A DNA stretch of 64,000 bases from Anatilimnocola aggregata (GTDB taxonomy: Bacteria > Planctomycetota > Planctomycetia > Pirellulales > Pirellulaceae), in assembly GCF_007747655.1 (NCBI RefSeq), contig NZ_CP036274.1, positions 3,596,001-3,660,000 of the forward strand. Direction: 5' to 3'. The stretch's first letter is position 1. The number at the start of each line of letters is the position of its first letter. Under the pieces are notes generated by a model that worked only from the letters and a program-made list of their open reading frames with translations, was not told where the DNA came from and did not search any database. This document shows positions 35,193 to 43,998 of this stretch, piece after piece. The translations under genes and the position numbers were made by a program.

Positions 35193-36917
35193 TTACACGA
35201 GATTGAGGGTGATCGACGTCAAAGTCGGGGTAAACGCGAAGTCTACGCCTGCGCCTGCATTTAGCTCGTCATCGCCAGCTCCGCCGTTCACTACGACTCG
35301 GCTATTGAAGACCACCACATCTCCCGCGGTTCCAAGGTTGACGACATCATCCCCGCCAGCAAGGCTCACGCTCACCACGCCATTAAACGTGGTGCCGATA
35401 CCTAGTCCACCTTCTTCGACGTTGATCGTATCAACACCATTGAGGGAGGCAACAGCTACCGCACCGCGGAAGATAGAGCTGTCGACGTTGACAACGTTCA
35501 CGCCATCGCCCAAGTTAGCCGACGTGGCACCCTTCACGAACAGCCCAGCCACGGTGATGGTATCGCCACCAGCTCCGCTAGCGATCGTCAAGTTCGCCCC
35601 AATATTGGGAGTGGCACCGACGACCGACACGTCTTCGCCGGACGTAATGGTGATGGCATCGTCGCCGGCACCCGTATTCAGAGTAATGCCGAGAATGTCC
35701 AACTCAGTCGTGGCATTAACCGTGATGTTGTCTCCGCCCTTGCCCGAAACGACGCTCAGCAGACCGTTGATCTGAATGTCTTCGGCCGTAATATTCAAGC
35801 CATTGCCGTTAGCGAGGGCACCATCGCCCAAGTTCACGACAACGGAACCTGTCACAAGCAGATCCGCAGTGGCTCCGCTGCCGATGTCGAACAGGTCTTC
35901 GCCAGAAGTGCCGGTCAAGGAGATGCTGCCGTTCACGGTAATGACCGCTCCATCCACGAGGATCTCATTGTCGTTGGCACCGAGATTGGCCGTGATCGAG
36001 CGTGTGGCGAGTTCCGTGGTGCCGCTGATTTGGACATTGTCTTCGCCGGTTGTGCCAAGCACCGTGATGTTGCCAACTACGTCGACACTATCACCGAGCA
36101 AATCGAAGGAATTTAATCCAGCACCAAGGTTCACCGTGATCGCACGGGTGTCCAGCAGAGCGACCGCATTGACACTGACAATATCCGAGCCGGTCGTGCC
36201 TAATACGGTGATGTTACCATTCACGTCCAAGTTGTTACCGGCGGTCAATTCGAAAGCATTCACTCCGGAGCTGCTATTCACTGTGATAGCGCCCGTGGTC
36301 ATGTCTGCCCCTTCGAGCAAGACGTTGTCGAGGTCTCTGCCGCCAACAATCGAAGCGGTGCCGAGACTGTAGGTGCCCGTTGCTCGGATCGTCGTGTAGT
36401 TGTCCCCGTCACCGTTGTTGATGGAGATCAAGCCAATGGTGACATCTACGTCTTCGACAGTAATCGTGTCATCACCCGCGCCCATGAGGGCAGTCAGTCG
36501 ACCCAGTTCGGTCGTTCCACCCGCATCCCCGATCAGCAATTGATCAGCGCCATTGCCGCCGTTGAAGCTCAGCAGTCCACTAATCTCTGCACCGGTAATG
36601 GTCACGATGTCATCGCCGTTGTTCATCGTGATGAAGATATTGGCGATGTTGTTTGCTTCGAGGTCAAGAATTGTCGCCCCGTTTCTTGCCTTGAGGGTAG
36701 TGCCGGCGGCGGCCTCTACCGTAAAGTCACCTCCCCCGGTGCCCGTGAGAGTTACTTCGTTACTGGCGGTATCGCCAGTAATGTAGAGATTAGCGCCCAA
36801 AACATAGGCCGCGACATTTCCCGCCAAGTTGAGGCGACTTTCAAGCGACTCAACGCGTGGAAAAAAATTGCGAGCCGACTTCTCAACACGTACAGGCTTC
36901 CTTGAACGACGCAGCAT
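35193..36917 (-). CDS. Large surface protein with LEPR-XLL-like start and beta-strand repeats
   Basis: The 574-residue product starts with a basic segment and 'FFPRVESLESRLNLAGNVAA', which resembles the LEPR-XLL export/anchor motif found at the N-terminus of many planctomycete surface proteins. The rest is a chain of ~20-25-residue beta-strand repeats rich in Asn, Gly, Asp, Thr and Val ('GDGDNYTTIRATGTYSLGTA', 'NGGNGADQLLIGDAGGTTEL'). These look like a beta-helix or beta-solenoid with calcium-like GD motifs. There are no cysteines to speak of and no catalytic motif. The gene is followed by a strong terminator, and the C9 tract upstream is noted separately. Confidence 0.8.
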   Translation of the reverse strand: MLRRSRKPVRVEKSARNFFPRVESLESRLNLAGNVAAYVLGANLYITGDTASNEVTLTGTGGGDFTVEAAAGTTLKARNGATILDLEANNIANIFITMNNGDDIVTITGAEISGLLSFNGGNGADQLLIGDAGGTTELGRLTALMGAGDDTITVEDVDVTIGLISINNGDGDNYTTIRATGTYSLGTASIVGGRDLDNVLLEGADMTTGAITVNSSSGVNAFELTAGNNLDVNGNITVLGTTGSDIVSVNAVALLDTRAITVNLGAGLNSFDLLGDSVDVVGNITVLGTTGEDNVQISGTTELATRSITANLGANDNEILVDGAVITVNGSISLTGTSGEDLFDIGSGATADLLVTGSVVVNLGDGALANGNGLNITAEDIQINGLLSVVSGKGGDNITVNATTELDILGITLNTGAGDDAITITSGEDVSVVGATPNIGANLTIASGAGGDTITVAGLFVKGATSANLGDGVNVVNVDSSIFRGAVAVASLNGVDTINVEEGGLGIGTTFNGVVSVSLAGGDDVVNLGTAGDVVVFNSRVVVNGGAGDDELNAGAGVDFAFTPTLTSITLNLV

Positions 36918-37217
36918 AGTTTTGACTCCCCCTGAATTGCGAAATAGGCCAGTAATTCGCGAGAGTCTATTGGCTTAACCTTGAGATTTCAATTGGTGGG
37001 GGGGGGCAAAATACCGATTTTTGCCTGATCATTTTCGCCATTTGATGTAGATTAATTTAATGTGGGCAAAATGGGAAAAATGGGCAAATGAAAATTTGGT
37101 TCAATGTCGCCTAGCGTACATTCGAAAGTATGGTGAATGCTCCCGAGCAAAACCAAAAAAGCCCCGCCGGAATTGGCGAGGCTTCAAGGGATATTGCTTA
37201 ATCGCTGTTCAGTTAGA
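36918..37217. other. AT-rich intergenic region with C9/G9 tract
   Basis: This 300-bp space lies between ilvC (minus) and the LEPR-XLL gene (minus). It contains a run of nine G (36998-37006) and repeated TGGGCAAAAT-like words at 37060-37090. It should hold the promoter of the LEPR-XLL gene and, at its low end, the ilvC terminator. No RNA gene was recognised. Confidence 0.7.
37155..37185 (-). terminator. Rho-independent terminator for ilvC
   Basis: Read on the minus strand, AAGCCTCGCC then AATTCC then GGCGGGGCTT forms a mostly paired stem followed by TTTT. It lies 33 bp after the ilvC stop. Confidence 0.8.
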
Positions 37218-38222
37218 TTAGACTTCCTTCGCGTTGATCCAGGTCATCAACTTGCGGAGCCGACGGCCAACGTCTTCGAGTTGTGACGCCTTCTCTTGGC
37301 GGCGAGTGGCCTTAAAGCCAGGGGCACCGGCCTTATTCTCCAGGATCCATTCGCGAGCGAACTGGCCGCTCTGGATTTCCTTCAGGATCTTCTTCATCTC
37401 CTTACGGGTCTCGTCGGTCACGATTCGCGGGCCGCGGGTATAGTCCCCATACTCAGCAGTGTTGCTGATGCTGTAACGCATGTAGCTCAGGCCACCTTGG
37501 TACAGCAGGTCGACGATCAGCTTCAGTTCGTGCATGCATTCGAAGTATGCCATTTCGGGCTGATAGCCGGCTTCGACCAACGTTTGGAAACCAGCTTTCA
37601 CCAGTTCGCTGACGCCGCCACACAATACGACTTGTTCGCCGAACAGGTCAGTTTCGGTTTCTTCCGCAATCGTCGTTTGAATCACGCCACCACGTGTGCC
37701 GCCTATGCCCTTGGCATAGGCGAGACCGATCTTCGTTGTTTCGGGCTTCGCGCCAGGACCAACGGCGATCAAGCAGGGAACGCCACCACCCTTTTCGAAC
37801 TCGCTGCGGACCAAGTGGCCAGGGCCCTTGGGGGCGACGAGCAGTGTATCGACACCAGCAGGTGGTTCGACCTGGCCGAAGTGCAGATTAAAGCCATGCG
37901 AGCACATCAGGATTGCGCCGGGCTTGAGGTTCGGCTTGATTTCCTGGCGATAAACATCGCCTTGCAATTCATCGGGCAGCAGGATGTTCACCACATCGGC
38001 CTGCTTGGTGGCATCGGCCGCCGACATCGGTTTGAAGCCATGCTTGATGGCCAGGTCGTAATTCGGGCCGCCCGGTCGTTGGCCGATGATGACATTCACT
38101 CCACTATCGCGCAGGTTTTGAGCCTGGGCATGGCCTTGCGAACCGTAGCCAATAATCGCGACAACCTTCCCCTTCAGGTGGCTCAGGTCGGCGTCGTTGT
38201 CATAAAAAATGGTGGCGGGCAT
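37218..38222 (-). CDS. ilvC: Ketol-acid reductoisomerase (IlvC)
   Basis: The 334-residue class I enzyme performs the NADPH- and Mg-dependent isomeroreduction in valine, leucine and isoleucine synthesis. Visible features: the Rossmann motif '[20 protein letters not shown]' for NADPH, '[20 protein letters not shown]', '[14 protein letters not shown]', '[20 protein letters not shown]' with the metal-binding D/E, and '[12 protein letters not shown]' near the C-terminus. Length is the usual one for class I. It is preceded on the same strand by ilvN, with a repeat in the spacer. ilvB is not in the window. Confidence 0.97.
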   Translation of the reverse strand: MPATIFYDNDADLSHLKGKVVAIIGYGSQGHAQAQNLRDSGVNVIIGQRPGGPNYDLAIKHGFKPMSAADATKQADVVNILLPDELQGDVYRQEIKPNLKPGAILMCSHGFNLHFGQVEPPAGVDTLLVAPKGPGHLVRSEFEKGGGVPCLIAVGPGAKPETTKIGLAYAKGIGGTRGGVIQTTIAEETETDLFGEQVVLCGGVSELVKAGFQTLVEAGYQPEMAYFECMHELKLIVDLLYQGGLSYMRYSISNTAEYGDYTRGPRIVTDETRKEMKKILKEIQSGQFAREWILENKAGAPGFKATRRQEKASQLEDVGRRLRKLMTWINAKEV

Positions 38223-38277
38223 GGACGAATCCTTTTGTAGCTAAGAGGAGTACGGGTGTGATTTGTTGGTGCCTCGC

Positions 38278-38344
38278 TGGAGTTCCGGCTTCAGCCGGTG
38301 CCGCGGTCGCACGCGAATGGTTGCCTGCTAAAGCCGGAACTCCA
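38278..38344. repeat. Inverted repeat of the GGAGTTCCGGCTTTAGCCGG family, second copy
   Basis: Arms at 38278-38298 and 38325-38344 are imperfect. They read TGGAGTTCCGGCTTCAGCCG against CTGCTAAAGCCGGAACTCCA. The copy lies between ilvN and ilvC, with a longer loop (26 bp) than the perfect copy at 34670-34726. Confidence 0.85.
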
Positions 38345-38354
38345 ACGGAGTCGA

Positions 38355-38915
38355 CTAGAGATTGTCGTGCGTGGCGACTTCCCGAGTGGGGATATCTTCC
38401 GGCAAGCTGATGTCTTCTTCCTTCGGCGTCGTGCGAGGCAGGCCCCGGACCATCGCAATCCGGCCCGTGCGCACAAGTTCAACAATGCCGTAAGGACGCA
38501 TCCGGTCGATGAAAGCAACGATTTTTTGCTCTCGGCCGGAGATTTCGATCATCACTTCTTCCGGGCCTACATCAACGATGCGACCGCGGAAGATCTCGAC
38601 CAACTCACGCACTTCGGTCCGCTTGGAGCCCGGCGGAGCGCTGATCTTGAGGAGCATCAAGTCGCGTTCGACAAAGTCCTGCGCGCTGATGTCATCAACG
38701 CGGACGACGGTCACAACCTTGATCAACTGCTTGCGAACCTGCTCGAGCACTCGGTCGTCACCGACAACCACGAACGTCATCCGCGAAAGGGTCTTGTCGT
38801 CGGTTTCGCCGACGGCCAGCGAATCAATATTGTAGCCGCGCGAAGCCAGCATGCCGGAAATGTGAGCCAGCACGCCGGGAACGTTCTGCACGACGGCCGA
38901 AAGAACGTGTCGCAT
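38355..38915 (-). CDS. ilvN: Acetolactate synthase small (regulatory) subunit IlvN
   Basis: The start is taken at ATG 38915, with GGAGAGGG upstream; the longer frame to 39089 is not supported. The 186-residue protein begins with an ACT domain ('MRHVLSAVVQNVPGVLAHIS' and 'GMLASRGYNIDSLAVGETDD') and ends with the conserved second domain ('VEIFRGRIVDVGPEEVMIEI' and 'YGIVELVRTGRIAMVRG'). It binds valine and stimulates and feedback-inhibits the catalytic IlvB subunit, whose gene must lie elsewhere. Confidence 0.96.
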   Translation of the reverse strand: MRHVLSAVVQNVPGVLAHISGMLASRGYNIDSLAVGETDDKTLSRMTFVVVGDDRVLEQVRKQLIKVVTVVRVDDISAQDFVERDLMLLKISAPPGSKRTEVRELVEIFRGRIVDVGPEEVMIEISGREQKIVAFIDRMRPYGIVELVRTGRIAMVRGLPRTTPKEEDISLPEDIPTREVATHDNL

Positions 38916-39073
38916 GAGCGAACCCTCTCCGGATTTTGAGAAAACCAGTATGTTAATTACCTCGCCCCAAGCCAACAAGGGCCGGCAGCGAGAACGGTGG
39001 GCGTTTATTGGGGGCTTAACTCGCCTCGCTCCCAGTGGCGATCGCGATGGGAGAGAAATTCGGCCCATAAACA

Positions 39074-39105
39074 CTGAAACGCGAGACATCGGCCTCGCGT
39101 TTCAG
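39074..39105 (-). terminator. Hairpin after the YTV-like protein gene
   Basis: CTGAAACGCGAG (39074-39085) pairs perfectly with CTCGCGTTTCAG (39094-39105), with an 8-nt loop, about 40 bp past the stop at 39145. The tail on the minus strand is TGTTTATG, only modestly T-rich. Confidence 0.65.
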
Positions 39106-39144
39106 GTTCACTCGATGGAAAGATTCTAGCGAGCTTCGCTGCGC

Positions 39145-40650
39145 CTAGGCAGCTTTGTTGTCGCCATTCAGCGGGATGGCGGGAGGAGCACTCGGATCCG
39201 CATCTGGAGCGTGATTGGGATCTGCAGCGGGAGCGTTCTCTGGTCCTTGGAAGCTCGGCTCCGTGGCTGGCTTCTTCAGCGACGGAATCGTATCGGCTGG
39301 CTTCACTGGTTCGGTCGCTTCGGTTGGTCGCCGCACCGGTACTTGTTCCTGGCCTTGGGCCGGGGTCGCCGCAGGTGTGGGGCTGACAACTCGGCGTTCA
39401 ACACGGACCGGATTGGCATAAATTACAGCTGGCGGCAGCGTCGGAGCTGGCGGGGCGTAGAGGGTTGTCGTACCCCCTTCGATAATCGTTTCGTCATAGG
39501 CGCCAACTGGCACCCGCGTCACAACAGTTTTCGGAACCATTCGATAGGCAGTGTACTGAACCCACTTCTGCACCGTGCGCGGCACTTGTACCTTGCGTAC
39601 TTCGTAATTGATCCTCTGTACCTGGACCTGATAGTCCTCGGTTACTTCTTCGGTCACTACCTTCTGCACGGCCACTTGCACCGGGCGGACGATTTCTTCA
39701 CGTTCAAACCGGGTTGTTTCGACCGGAATTCGGCGCGTGATGCGTTGCGTGACTGGCCGTTGCACCGTGACTGGCACTTCCCGGACCTCTTCTACTTGCT
39801 GCATGCGGGTGACCTGAATCGGCGTCTCCTGAGTCACTACCTCATCCACGAAGCGCGTGACATTAAGCGGCACTCTCTGGGCGATGACCTGCGGCTGCAT
39901 GGTGGTTACCGGAACCTGAGTGGTTACCGGATTCGAGACGAATGTCGGACGGAAGGTGGTCACGCCCGGGGCCTGCATCGGCACCCATCTTAATCCACCC
40001 CGCTGCCATACGGCGGCACCGGTTACTGGGTCAGTCAAAAAGCCACGCTGTACCCAGGCGAGACGATTGCGAGTATTGCCTGGTTGATAAAAGGCCTGAT
40101 TTACCACTCCGCCCATTTCCACAGTCTGTGGCATGAAAGTCGTTACGGGCGAAAACGTCGTGACTTGTTGGTCTTGAAATACCGTCTCTTGGACCGGGCG
40201 GCGAACGGTGAATTGCTGCTGCTGCATCTGCGTTTCGGTGAACGGCCGATTCACGATAACCCGCTCTTGGCGGTTCTCGGTCTCGGTTACCCAAGTGGTT
40301 TGATCGACCGTTTCCTCGCGAAACGAAGTCTCGACCACGGGTCGTAGCACCGTGATCCGCTCTTCGCGCTCTTCTGTTTCTGTCACGGGTTTGCTGACCT
40401 GAAACCTGCGTTGACGGGTTTCAGTCACCCATTCTGGCCGTTGGACGGTAATTTCTTGCTCTTCGAGGACTTGCTCAGTCACCAAGCGATACGCGGTGAC
40501 GGGCTGTTGCTCATAGATGGTCTTATAGACGACTCGCTGGGTAACGACCGGCGTGCCGCAACAAGAGCCCTGGGCGAAAACAACTTCGCCAGTTAGCAAG
40601 AGGGGACTACCGATGGCCAGCATACTGAGGAATCGAATGGTGCGCTTCAT
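39145..40650 (-). CDS. Secreted protein with YTV-like repeats
   Basis: The start is placed at ATG 40650, giving a signal peptide (MKRTIRFLSMLAIGSPLLLT). After 'QGSCCGTPVVTQRVVYKTIY' the 501-residue product has about 12 imperfect repeats of ~20 residues rich in Thr, Val, Glu, Arg and Gln. Examples are 'TVQRPEWVTETRQRRFQVSK', 'TVLRPVVETSFREETVDQTT' and 'TVRRPVQETVFQDQQVTTFS'. The RPVxET pattern resembles the YTV repeat described for planctomycetes. The C-terminus is Pro/Ala-rich with 'EQVPVRRPTEATEPVKPADT'. An extracellular or cell-wall role is likely, unknown in detail. Confidence 0.75.
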   Translation of the reverse strand: MKRTIRFLSMLAIGSPLLLTGEVVFAQGSCCGTPVVTQRVVYKTIYEQQPVTAYRLVTEQVLEEQEITVQRPEWVTETRQRRFQVSKPVTETEEREERITVLRPVVETSFREETVDQTTWVTETENRQERVIVNRPFTETQMQQQQFTVRRPVQETVFQDQQVTTFSPVTTFMPQTVEMGGVVNQAFYQPGNTRNRLAWVQRGFLTDPVTGAAVWQRGGLRWVPMQAPGVTTFRPTFVSNPVTTQVPVTTMQPQVIAQRVPLNVTRFVDEVVTQETPIQVTRMQQVEEVREVPVTVQRPVTQRITRRIPVETTRFEREEIVRPVQVAVQKVVTEEVTEDYQVQVQRINYEVRKVQVPRTVQKWVQYTAYRMVPKTVVTRVPVGAYDETIIEGGTTTLYAPPAPTLPPAVIYANPVRVERRVVSPTPAATPAQGQEQVPVRRPTEATEPVKPADTIPSLKKPATEPSFQGPENAPAADPNHAPDADPSAPPAIPLNGDNKAA

Positions 40651-41208
40651 GACCGCTATTCCGCGCCCAGTTGGGCAAAAGCCGTACTCGCGTCCGCTGG
40701 CACTCCTCCCTATTGCCGCGACAACGCTAGAAAAATCGCGCAATCGGTTGCGCGAGCCGCTGTGTACGGGTAAGTGTGGGGGACGACTGGTCTAAAGGCA
40801 AATGGATTTTTTTCAAGCTGTAACGCGCAGGCTTGTTAACTTCTCTTGGCGCATCACTTTAGGAATTCGAAAATTCTCTGAAGAAAATCGAAGCACCTGC
40901 CGACAAGCAAAACTGGTAATTTCCCGCTTGTTTTCGGCGTTTTTGCCCAGTCGTTACAACCGCTCCAAACGGGACAACTTACGGACTTGCGCGTGTCGGC
41001 GAACTGAGGAGTTTGCGACCGACAAATAGAGGCAATGCAAGCAAAGCAGATTGGGAACGCTGGCAATGCTGTCCTTCAATTCTTAGTTTCAGCACCTAAG
41101 CGGACTAGCCAATCATCCCCGCAGCGCTCCCTAGGCAGGACCATTCATTCTCTTCCAGTCCAACGTTCGTAGTCGTTGAACGATCGATGGATGTCAGGTT
41201 GCGAAACT

Positions 41209-41241
41209 TGGTTAACCGGGCCGCTTGCGGCAGTTGAACTG
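41209..41241 (+). repeat. 33-bp dispersed repeat, copy 1
   Basis: The sequence begins TGGTTAACCGGGCCGCTTGC and ends GTTGAACTG. It is repeated at 48264-48296 with one difference out of 33 and in the same orientation. A copy of the C6 word lies downstream of each copy. Confidence 0.9.
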
Positions 41242-41364
41242 ATGGTCAGCACCATCTGTCGTCTCGCAGAGAAATCTCACCTCCAGTTTCATCGTGAGCG
41301 TTCAACTTTGCATTGCATTGTTGAACACTGACCGTTCGGAAACCCGTGAGTTACGCACCTCACT

Positions 41365-41405
41365 GTTCAACAATCGACCCGATTGTTGAACACCCCCCTT
41401 TTGCG
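41365..41405 (+). repeat. Hairpin followed by AACACCCCCCTTTTGCG word
   Basis: GTTCAACAATCG (41365-41376) pairs perfectly with CGATTGTTGAAC (41380-41391) over a 3-nt loop. The overlapping 17-bp word at 41389-41405 occurs also at 48374-48390 and, in reverse, at 30028-30044. Confidence 0.85.
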
Positions 41406-41592
41406 GTTCGCACGCCTGTGTTGTTCGAAGATCGCTGGTTGCCAGAGCCACTCCAACCAGCCCACGAAGTCCTGCTATCTGCGGTTGCGTCCCGCCAGCA
41501 GACTGGTATATTGCTTGGTTTCGGTAAATGAGACTTAGGTTTGCGGGGACAATTGTTCGCTCCCGCAGCGACCCTTGGCGAAGGATCTGGCA

Positions 41593-41901
41593 ATGGCGTA
41601 TCAGTGCGAGTACTGCGAAAAGTCGAAATCCAAGGGGAATCAGATCGAGACCCGTGGTAAGGCGAAGTATTTGGGTGGCGTTGGTACCAAGGTAACTGGT
41701 ATCACCCGCCGCGAGTTTAAGCCCAACTTGCAGCGCGTCCGCATCACCACTCCTGGCGGCACGAACCTGACCGTCCGCATTTGCACCCGCTGCCTGAAAA
41801 AGGGCGTGGTTCGCAAGGCCGTTAAGCAGGCTCCTTTCAAGTTGCCAGTGGCTGCTGCCAAGACCACCCCCGGTGTGAAACCCGCCACAACTGGCAAGTA
41901 G
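41593..41901 (+). CDS. rpmB: 50S ribosomal protein bL28 (RpmB), C+ type
   Basis: AAGGA lies before ATG 41593. The 102-residue protein has the bL28 blocks 'CEYCEKSKSKGNQIETRGKA' and 'GITRREFKPNLQRVRI'. It keeps two CxxC pairs ('CEYCEK' near residues 5-8 and 'ICTRCLKKG' near 64-67), a zinc-ribbon C+ form. A basic tail of ~25 residues (KLPVAAAKTTPGVKPATTGK) is longer than usual. gatC follows after 17 bp, so the two are probably co-transcribed. Confidence 0.95.
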   Translation: MAYQCEYCEKSKSKGNQIETRGKAKYLGGVGTKVTGITRREFKPNLQRVRITTPGGTNLTVRICTRCLKKGVVRKAVKQAPFKLPVAAAKTTPGVKPATTGK

Positions 41902-41918
41902 TTGCCGGAGTTTTCCGC

Positions 41919-42209
41919 GTGTCGCTATCTCGCGCCGATGTCGAAAAAGTCTCCCTGCTCGGTAGGCTCTTATTGAGCGAAGCCGAGTTGGGGACGATGA
42001 CTTCGCAACTCGGGCGGATTGTCGGCTATGTCGAGCAGTTGTCCGCATTGAAGACAGACGACGTGCAGCCCATGGCGCACGCTTTCGATCTGCAAAATGT
42101 GTTCGCCGACGATATTCAGGGCGAGCACTTGCCGCGCGCAGCGGCGCTGGCCAATGCTCCCAAACGCGACGAAGAGTGCTATCGCGTGCCGGCCGTATTG
42201 GGCGAATAG
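41919..42209 (+). CDS. gatC: Asp/Glu-tRNA amidotransferase subunit C (GatC)
   Basis: The GTG start at 41919 gives MSLSRADVEKVSLLGRLLLS. The 96-residue protein has the GatC pattern: helix 'EAELGTMTSQLGRIVGYVEQ', 'LSALKTDDVQPMAHAF' and the 'DDIQGEHLPRAAALANAPKR' tail. GatC stabilises GatA in the complex that converts Glu-tRNA(Gln) and Asp-tRNA(Asn). gatA and gatB follow on the same strand. Confidence 0.95.
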   Translation: MSLSRADVEKVSLLGRLLLSEAELGTMTSQLGRIVGYVEQLSALKTDDVQPMAHAFDLQNVFADDIQGEHLPRAAALANAPKRDEECYRVPAVLGE

Positions 42210-42394
42210 CCCAGCGTAGTCGAGTCACTCCCTGCCTCGATCCACCGTCGCCACCTTTTGGTAAATAAACAGGTGTGCCTCATACGCATTGTGCGACCGG
42301 GCTTCGTTGCCTCCCCGCATTGTCAGTTTGCGGCGATTCCGTCATTCTAGCGGTTGTTCCGCGCTTCCTCTGTTTGCCCTGCGCACAGGTTCCC

Positions 42395-43933
42395 ATGTCA
42401 TTGCTTCGCTCGACCGCCGCTGAACTCATTCAATCGCTCCAGACGAAGAAAGTGTCGTCTGTTGAATTGACGACCACTTACCTCGACCAAATCAAGCAGC
42501 AGGATGCCCGAATTCAAGCCTTCTTGCACGTCGACCGCGAGGCAGCCCTGAAGTCGGCCAAAGCAATTGACGATAAGCGGGCCGCAGGCAAAGAAGTTGG
42601 CAAGCTGGCCGGTTTGCCGGTGGCGATTAAGGACGTACTCTGCACTCAAGGCGTGCGAACAACGTGCGCCAGCAAGATGCTCGAGAACTTCGTTCCGCCC
42701 TACGACGCAACGGTCATCACCAAGCTGAAGCAGGCCGACGCGGTCCTCATTGGCAAGACGAACATGGACGAGTTCGCGATGGGAGGCTCGACCGAGAATA
42801 GTGCGTTCCATCCGACGCGCAACCCGTGGGACACTGCCCTGGTTCCCGGTGGCAGCAGCGGTGGTGCCGCGGCGTGCCTGGCTGCTGGAATGGCACCGCT
42901 TTCAATCGGCACCGATACCGGCGGCTCGATTCGCCAGCCCGCTGCGTTCTGTGGTGTTTCGGGCTTAAAGCCGACCTACGGCCGGGTCAGTCGATACGGC
43001 CTCGTTGCGTTTGCAAGTTCGCTCGACCAGGTGGGCCCTATGGGGCACACGGCCGAAGACTGTGCGATTCTGCTCGATGTGATCGCTGGACATGATGCCA
43101 AGGATTCAACGAGCGCCAATCTCGCGGTGCCGAAGTATGCCAACTCAATTGCTCAGCCCTTAGCTGGCCTCAAACTTGGAATTGTGAAGGAACATTTCGG
43201 CACCGGCCTCAACAGCGAAATCGCCGCTGCCGTGCAAGCCGCCGTGCAGGTGTATGAATCGCTGGGCGCGAAAGTGAAAGAGATTTCGCTGCCGCATAGC
43301 AAGTACGGCATTGCCACTTACTACATCATTGCTCCCAGCGAGGCGAGCAGTAACCTGGCCCGGTATGACGGCGTGCACTACGGCTATCGCTGCGAAGAAA
43401 AAACAATGCTCGCCGAGTTGGCCGCCGAGAAGGCCTCGCTCGAATCCAAGAACGACAAAGAAGGGCTGCGAAAACTCGACAACAGCCTGATTCGCCTCTA
43501 TCGCAAAAGTCGCTCGGAAGGTTTTGGGCCCGAGGTGAAGCGCCGCATCATGCTCGGTACGTATACGCTCAGCGCTGGTTACTACGATGCCTACTACGTG
43601 AAGGCTTTGAAGGTCCGCCGCTTGATTCGTGGCGACTACGACGCTGCCTTCAAGGACGTCGACTTTATCGTCGGGCCCACGACTCCTTCGCCCGCGTTTA
43701 AGCTCGGTGAAAAGACCGACGATCCCTTGGCGATGTATCTAGAAGACCTTTACACCGTCACCACGAATCTTGCCGGCGTTCCCGGCATGAGCATTCCCTG
43801 CGGCTTCACCACCAGCGGGTTACCGATTGGCCTGCAAATGCAATCGCAGCCTTTTGACGAAGAACGCTTGCTCCGTGCGGCCCACATTTATCAGCAGAAG
43901 ACCGATTGGCATAACCGGCGAGCTCCTGAGTAA
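42395..43933 (+). CDS. gatA: Asp/Glu-tRNA amidotransferase subunit A (GatA)
   Basis: ATG 42395 is chosen; the longer frame adds non-conserved residues. The 512-residue amidase-signature enzyme has the catalytic Lys in '[20 protein letters not shown]', the Ser pair in '[17 protein letters not shown]' and the flexible loop '[20 protein letters not shown]'. '[20 protein letters not shown]' is the standard C-terminal side of the active site. It releases ammonia from glutamine for GatB. It is located 185 bp after gatC and followed by gatB. Confidence 0.97.
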   Translation: MSLLRSTAAELIQSLQTKKVSSVELTTTYLDQIKQQDARIQAFLHVDREAALKSAKAIDDKRAAGKEVGKLAGLPVAIKDVLCTQGVRTTCASKMLENFVPPYDATVITKLKQADAVLIGKTNMDEFAMGGSTENSAFHPTRNPWDTALVPGGSSGGAAACLAAGMAPLSIGTDTGGSIRQPAAFCGVSGLKPTYGRVSRYGLVAFASSLDQVGPMGHTAEDCAILLDVIAGHDAKDSTSANLAVPKYANSIAQPLAGLKLGIVKEHFGTGLNSEIAAAVQAAVQVYESLGAKVKEISLPHSKYGIATYYIIAPSEASSNLARYDGVHYGYRCEEKTMLAELAAEKASLESKNDKEGLRKLDNSLIRLYRKSRSEGFGPEVKRRIMLGTYTLSAGYYDAYYVKALKVRRLIRGDYDAAFKDVDFIVGPTTPSPAFKLGEKTDDPLAMYLEDLYTVTTNLAGVPGMSIPCGFTTSGLPIGLQMQSQPFDEERLLRAAHIYQQKTDWHNRRAPE

Positions 43934-43964
43934 CAAATCGCCAAGTTACCGGTGTCGTCTCTCA

Positions 43965-43996
43965 ATCTGCAATTCACAATCTTCCATCTGCAATTC
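43965..43996. repeat. ATCTGCAATTC direct repeat before gatB
   Basis: The 11-bp word ATCTGCAATTC occurs at 43965-43975 and 43986-43996 (21-bp spacing), ending two bases before the gatB ATG. It lies in the leader, so it could affect translation or simply be a slippage remnant. Confidence 0.6.
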
Positions 43997-43998
43997 CC

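Larger units (their letters stand above)
40651..41592. other. Long intergenic region with palindromic elements
   Basis: This 942-bp space lies between the YTV-like gene (minus) and rpmB (plus). It holds the 33-bp repeat (41209-41241), an 8-bp inverted repeat with GATGGT/ACCATC (around 41242), and the hairpin-C6 site at 41365-41405. Several GTTCAAC/GTTGAAC words are scattered between. The rpmB promoter must lie near the right end. Short frames here do not look coding. Confidence 0.65.

Noticed and set aside
38223-38354. Possible leader peptide or attenuator before ilvC
   Set aside because: No run of Val, Leu or Ile codons was found; the hairpin belongs to a dispersed repeat family.
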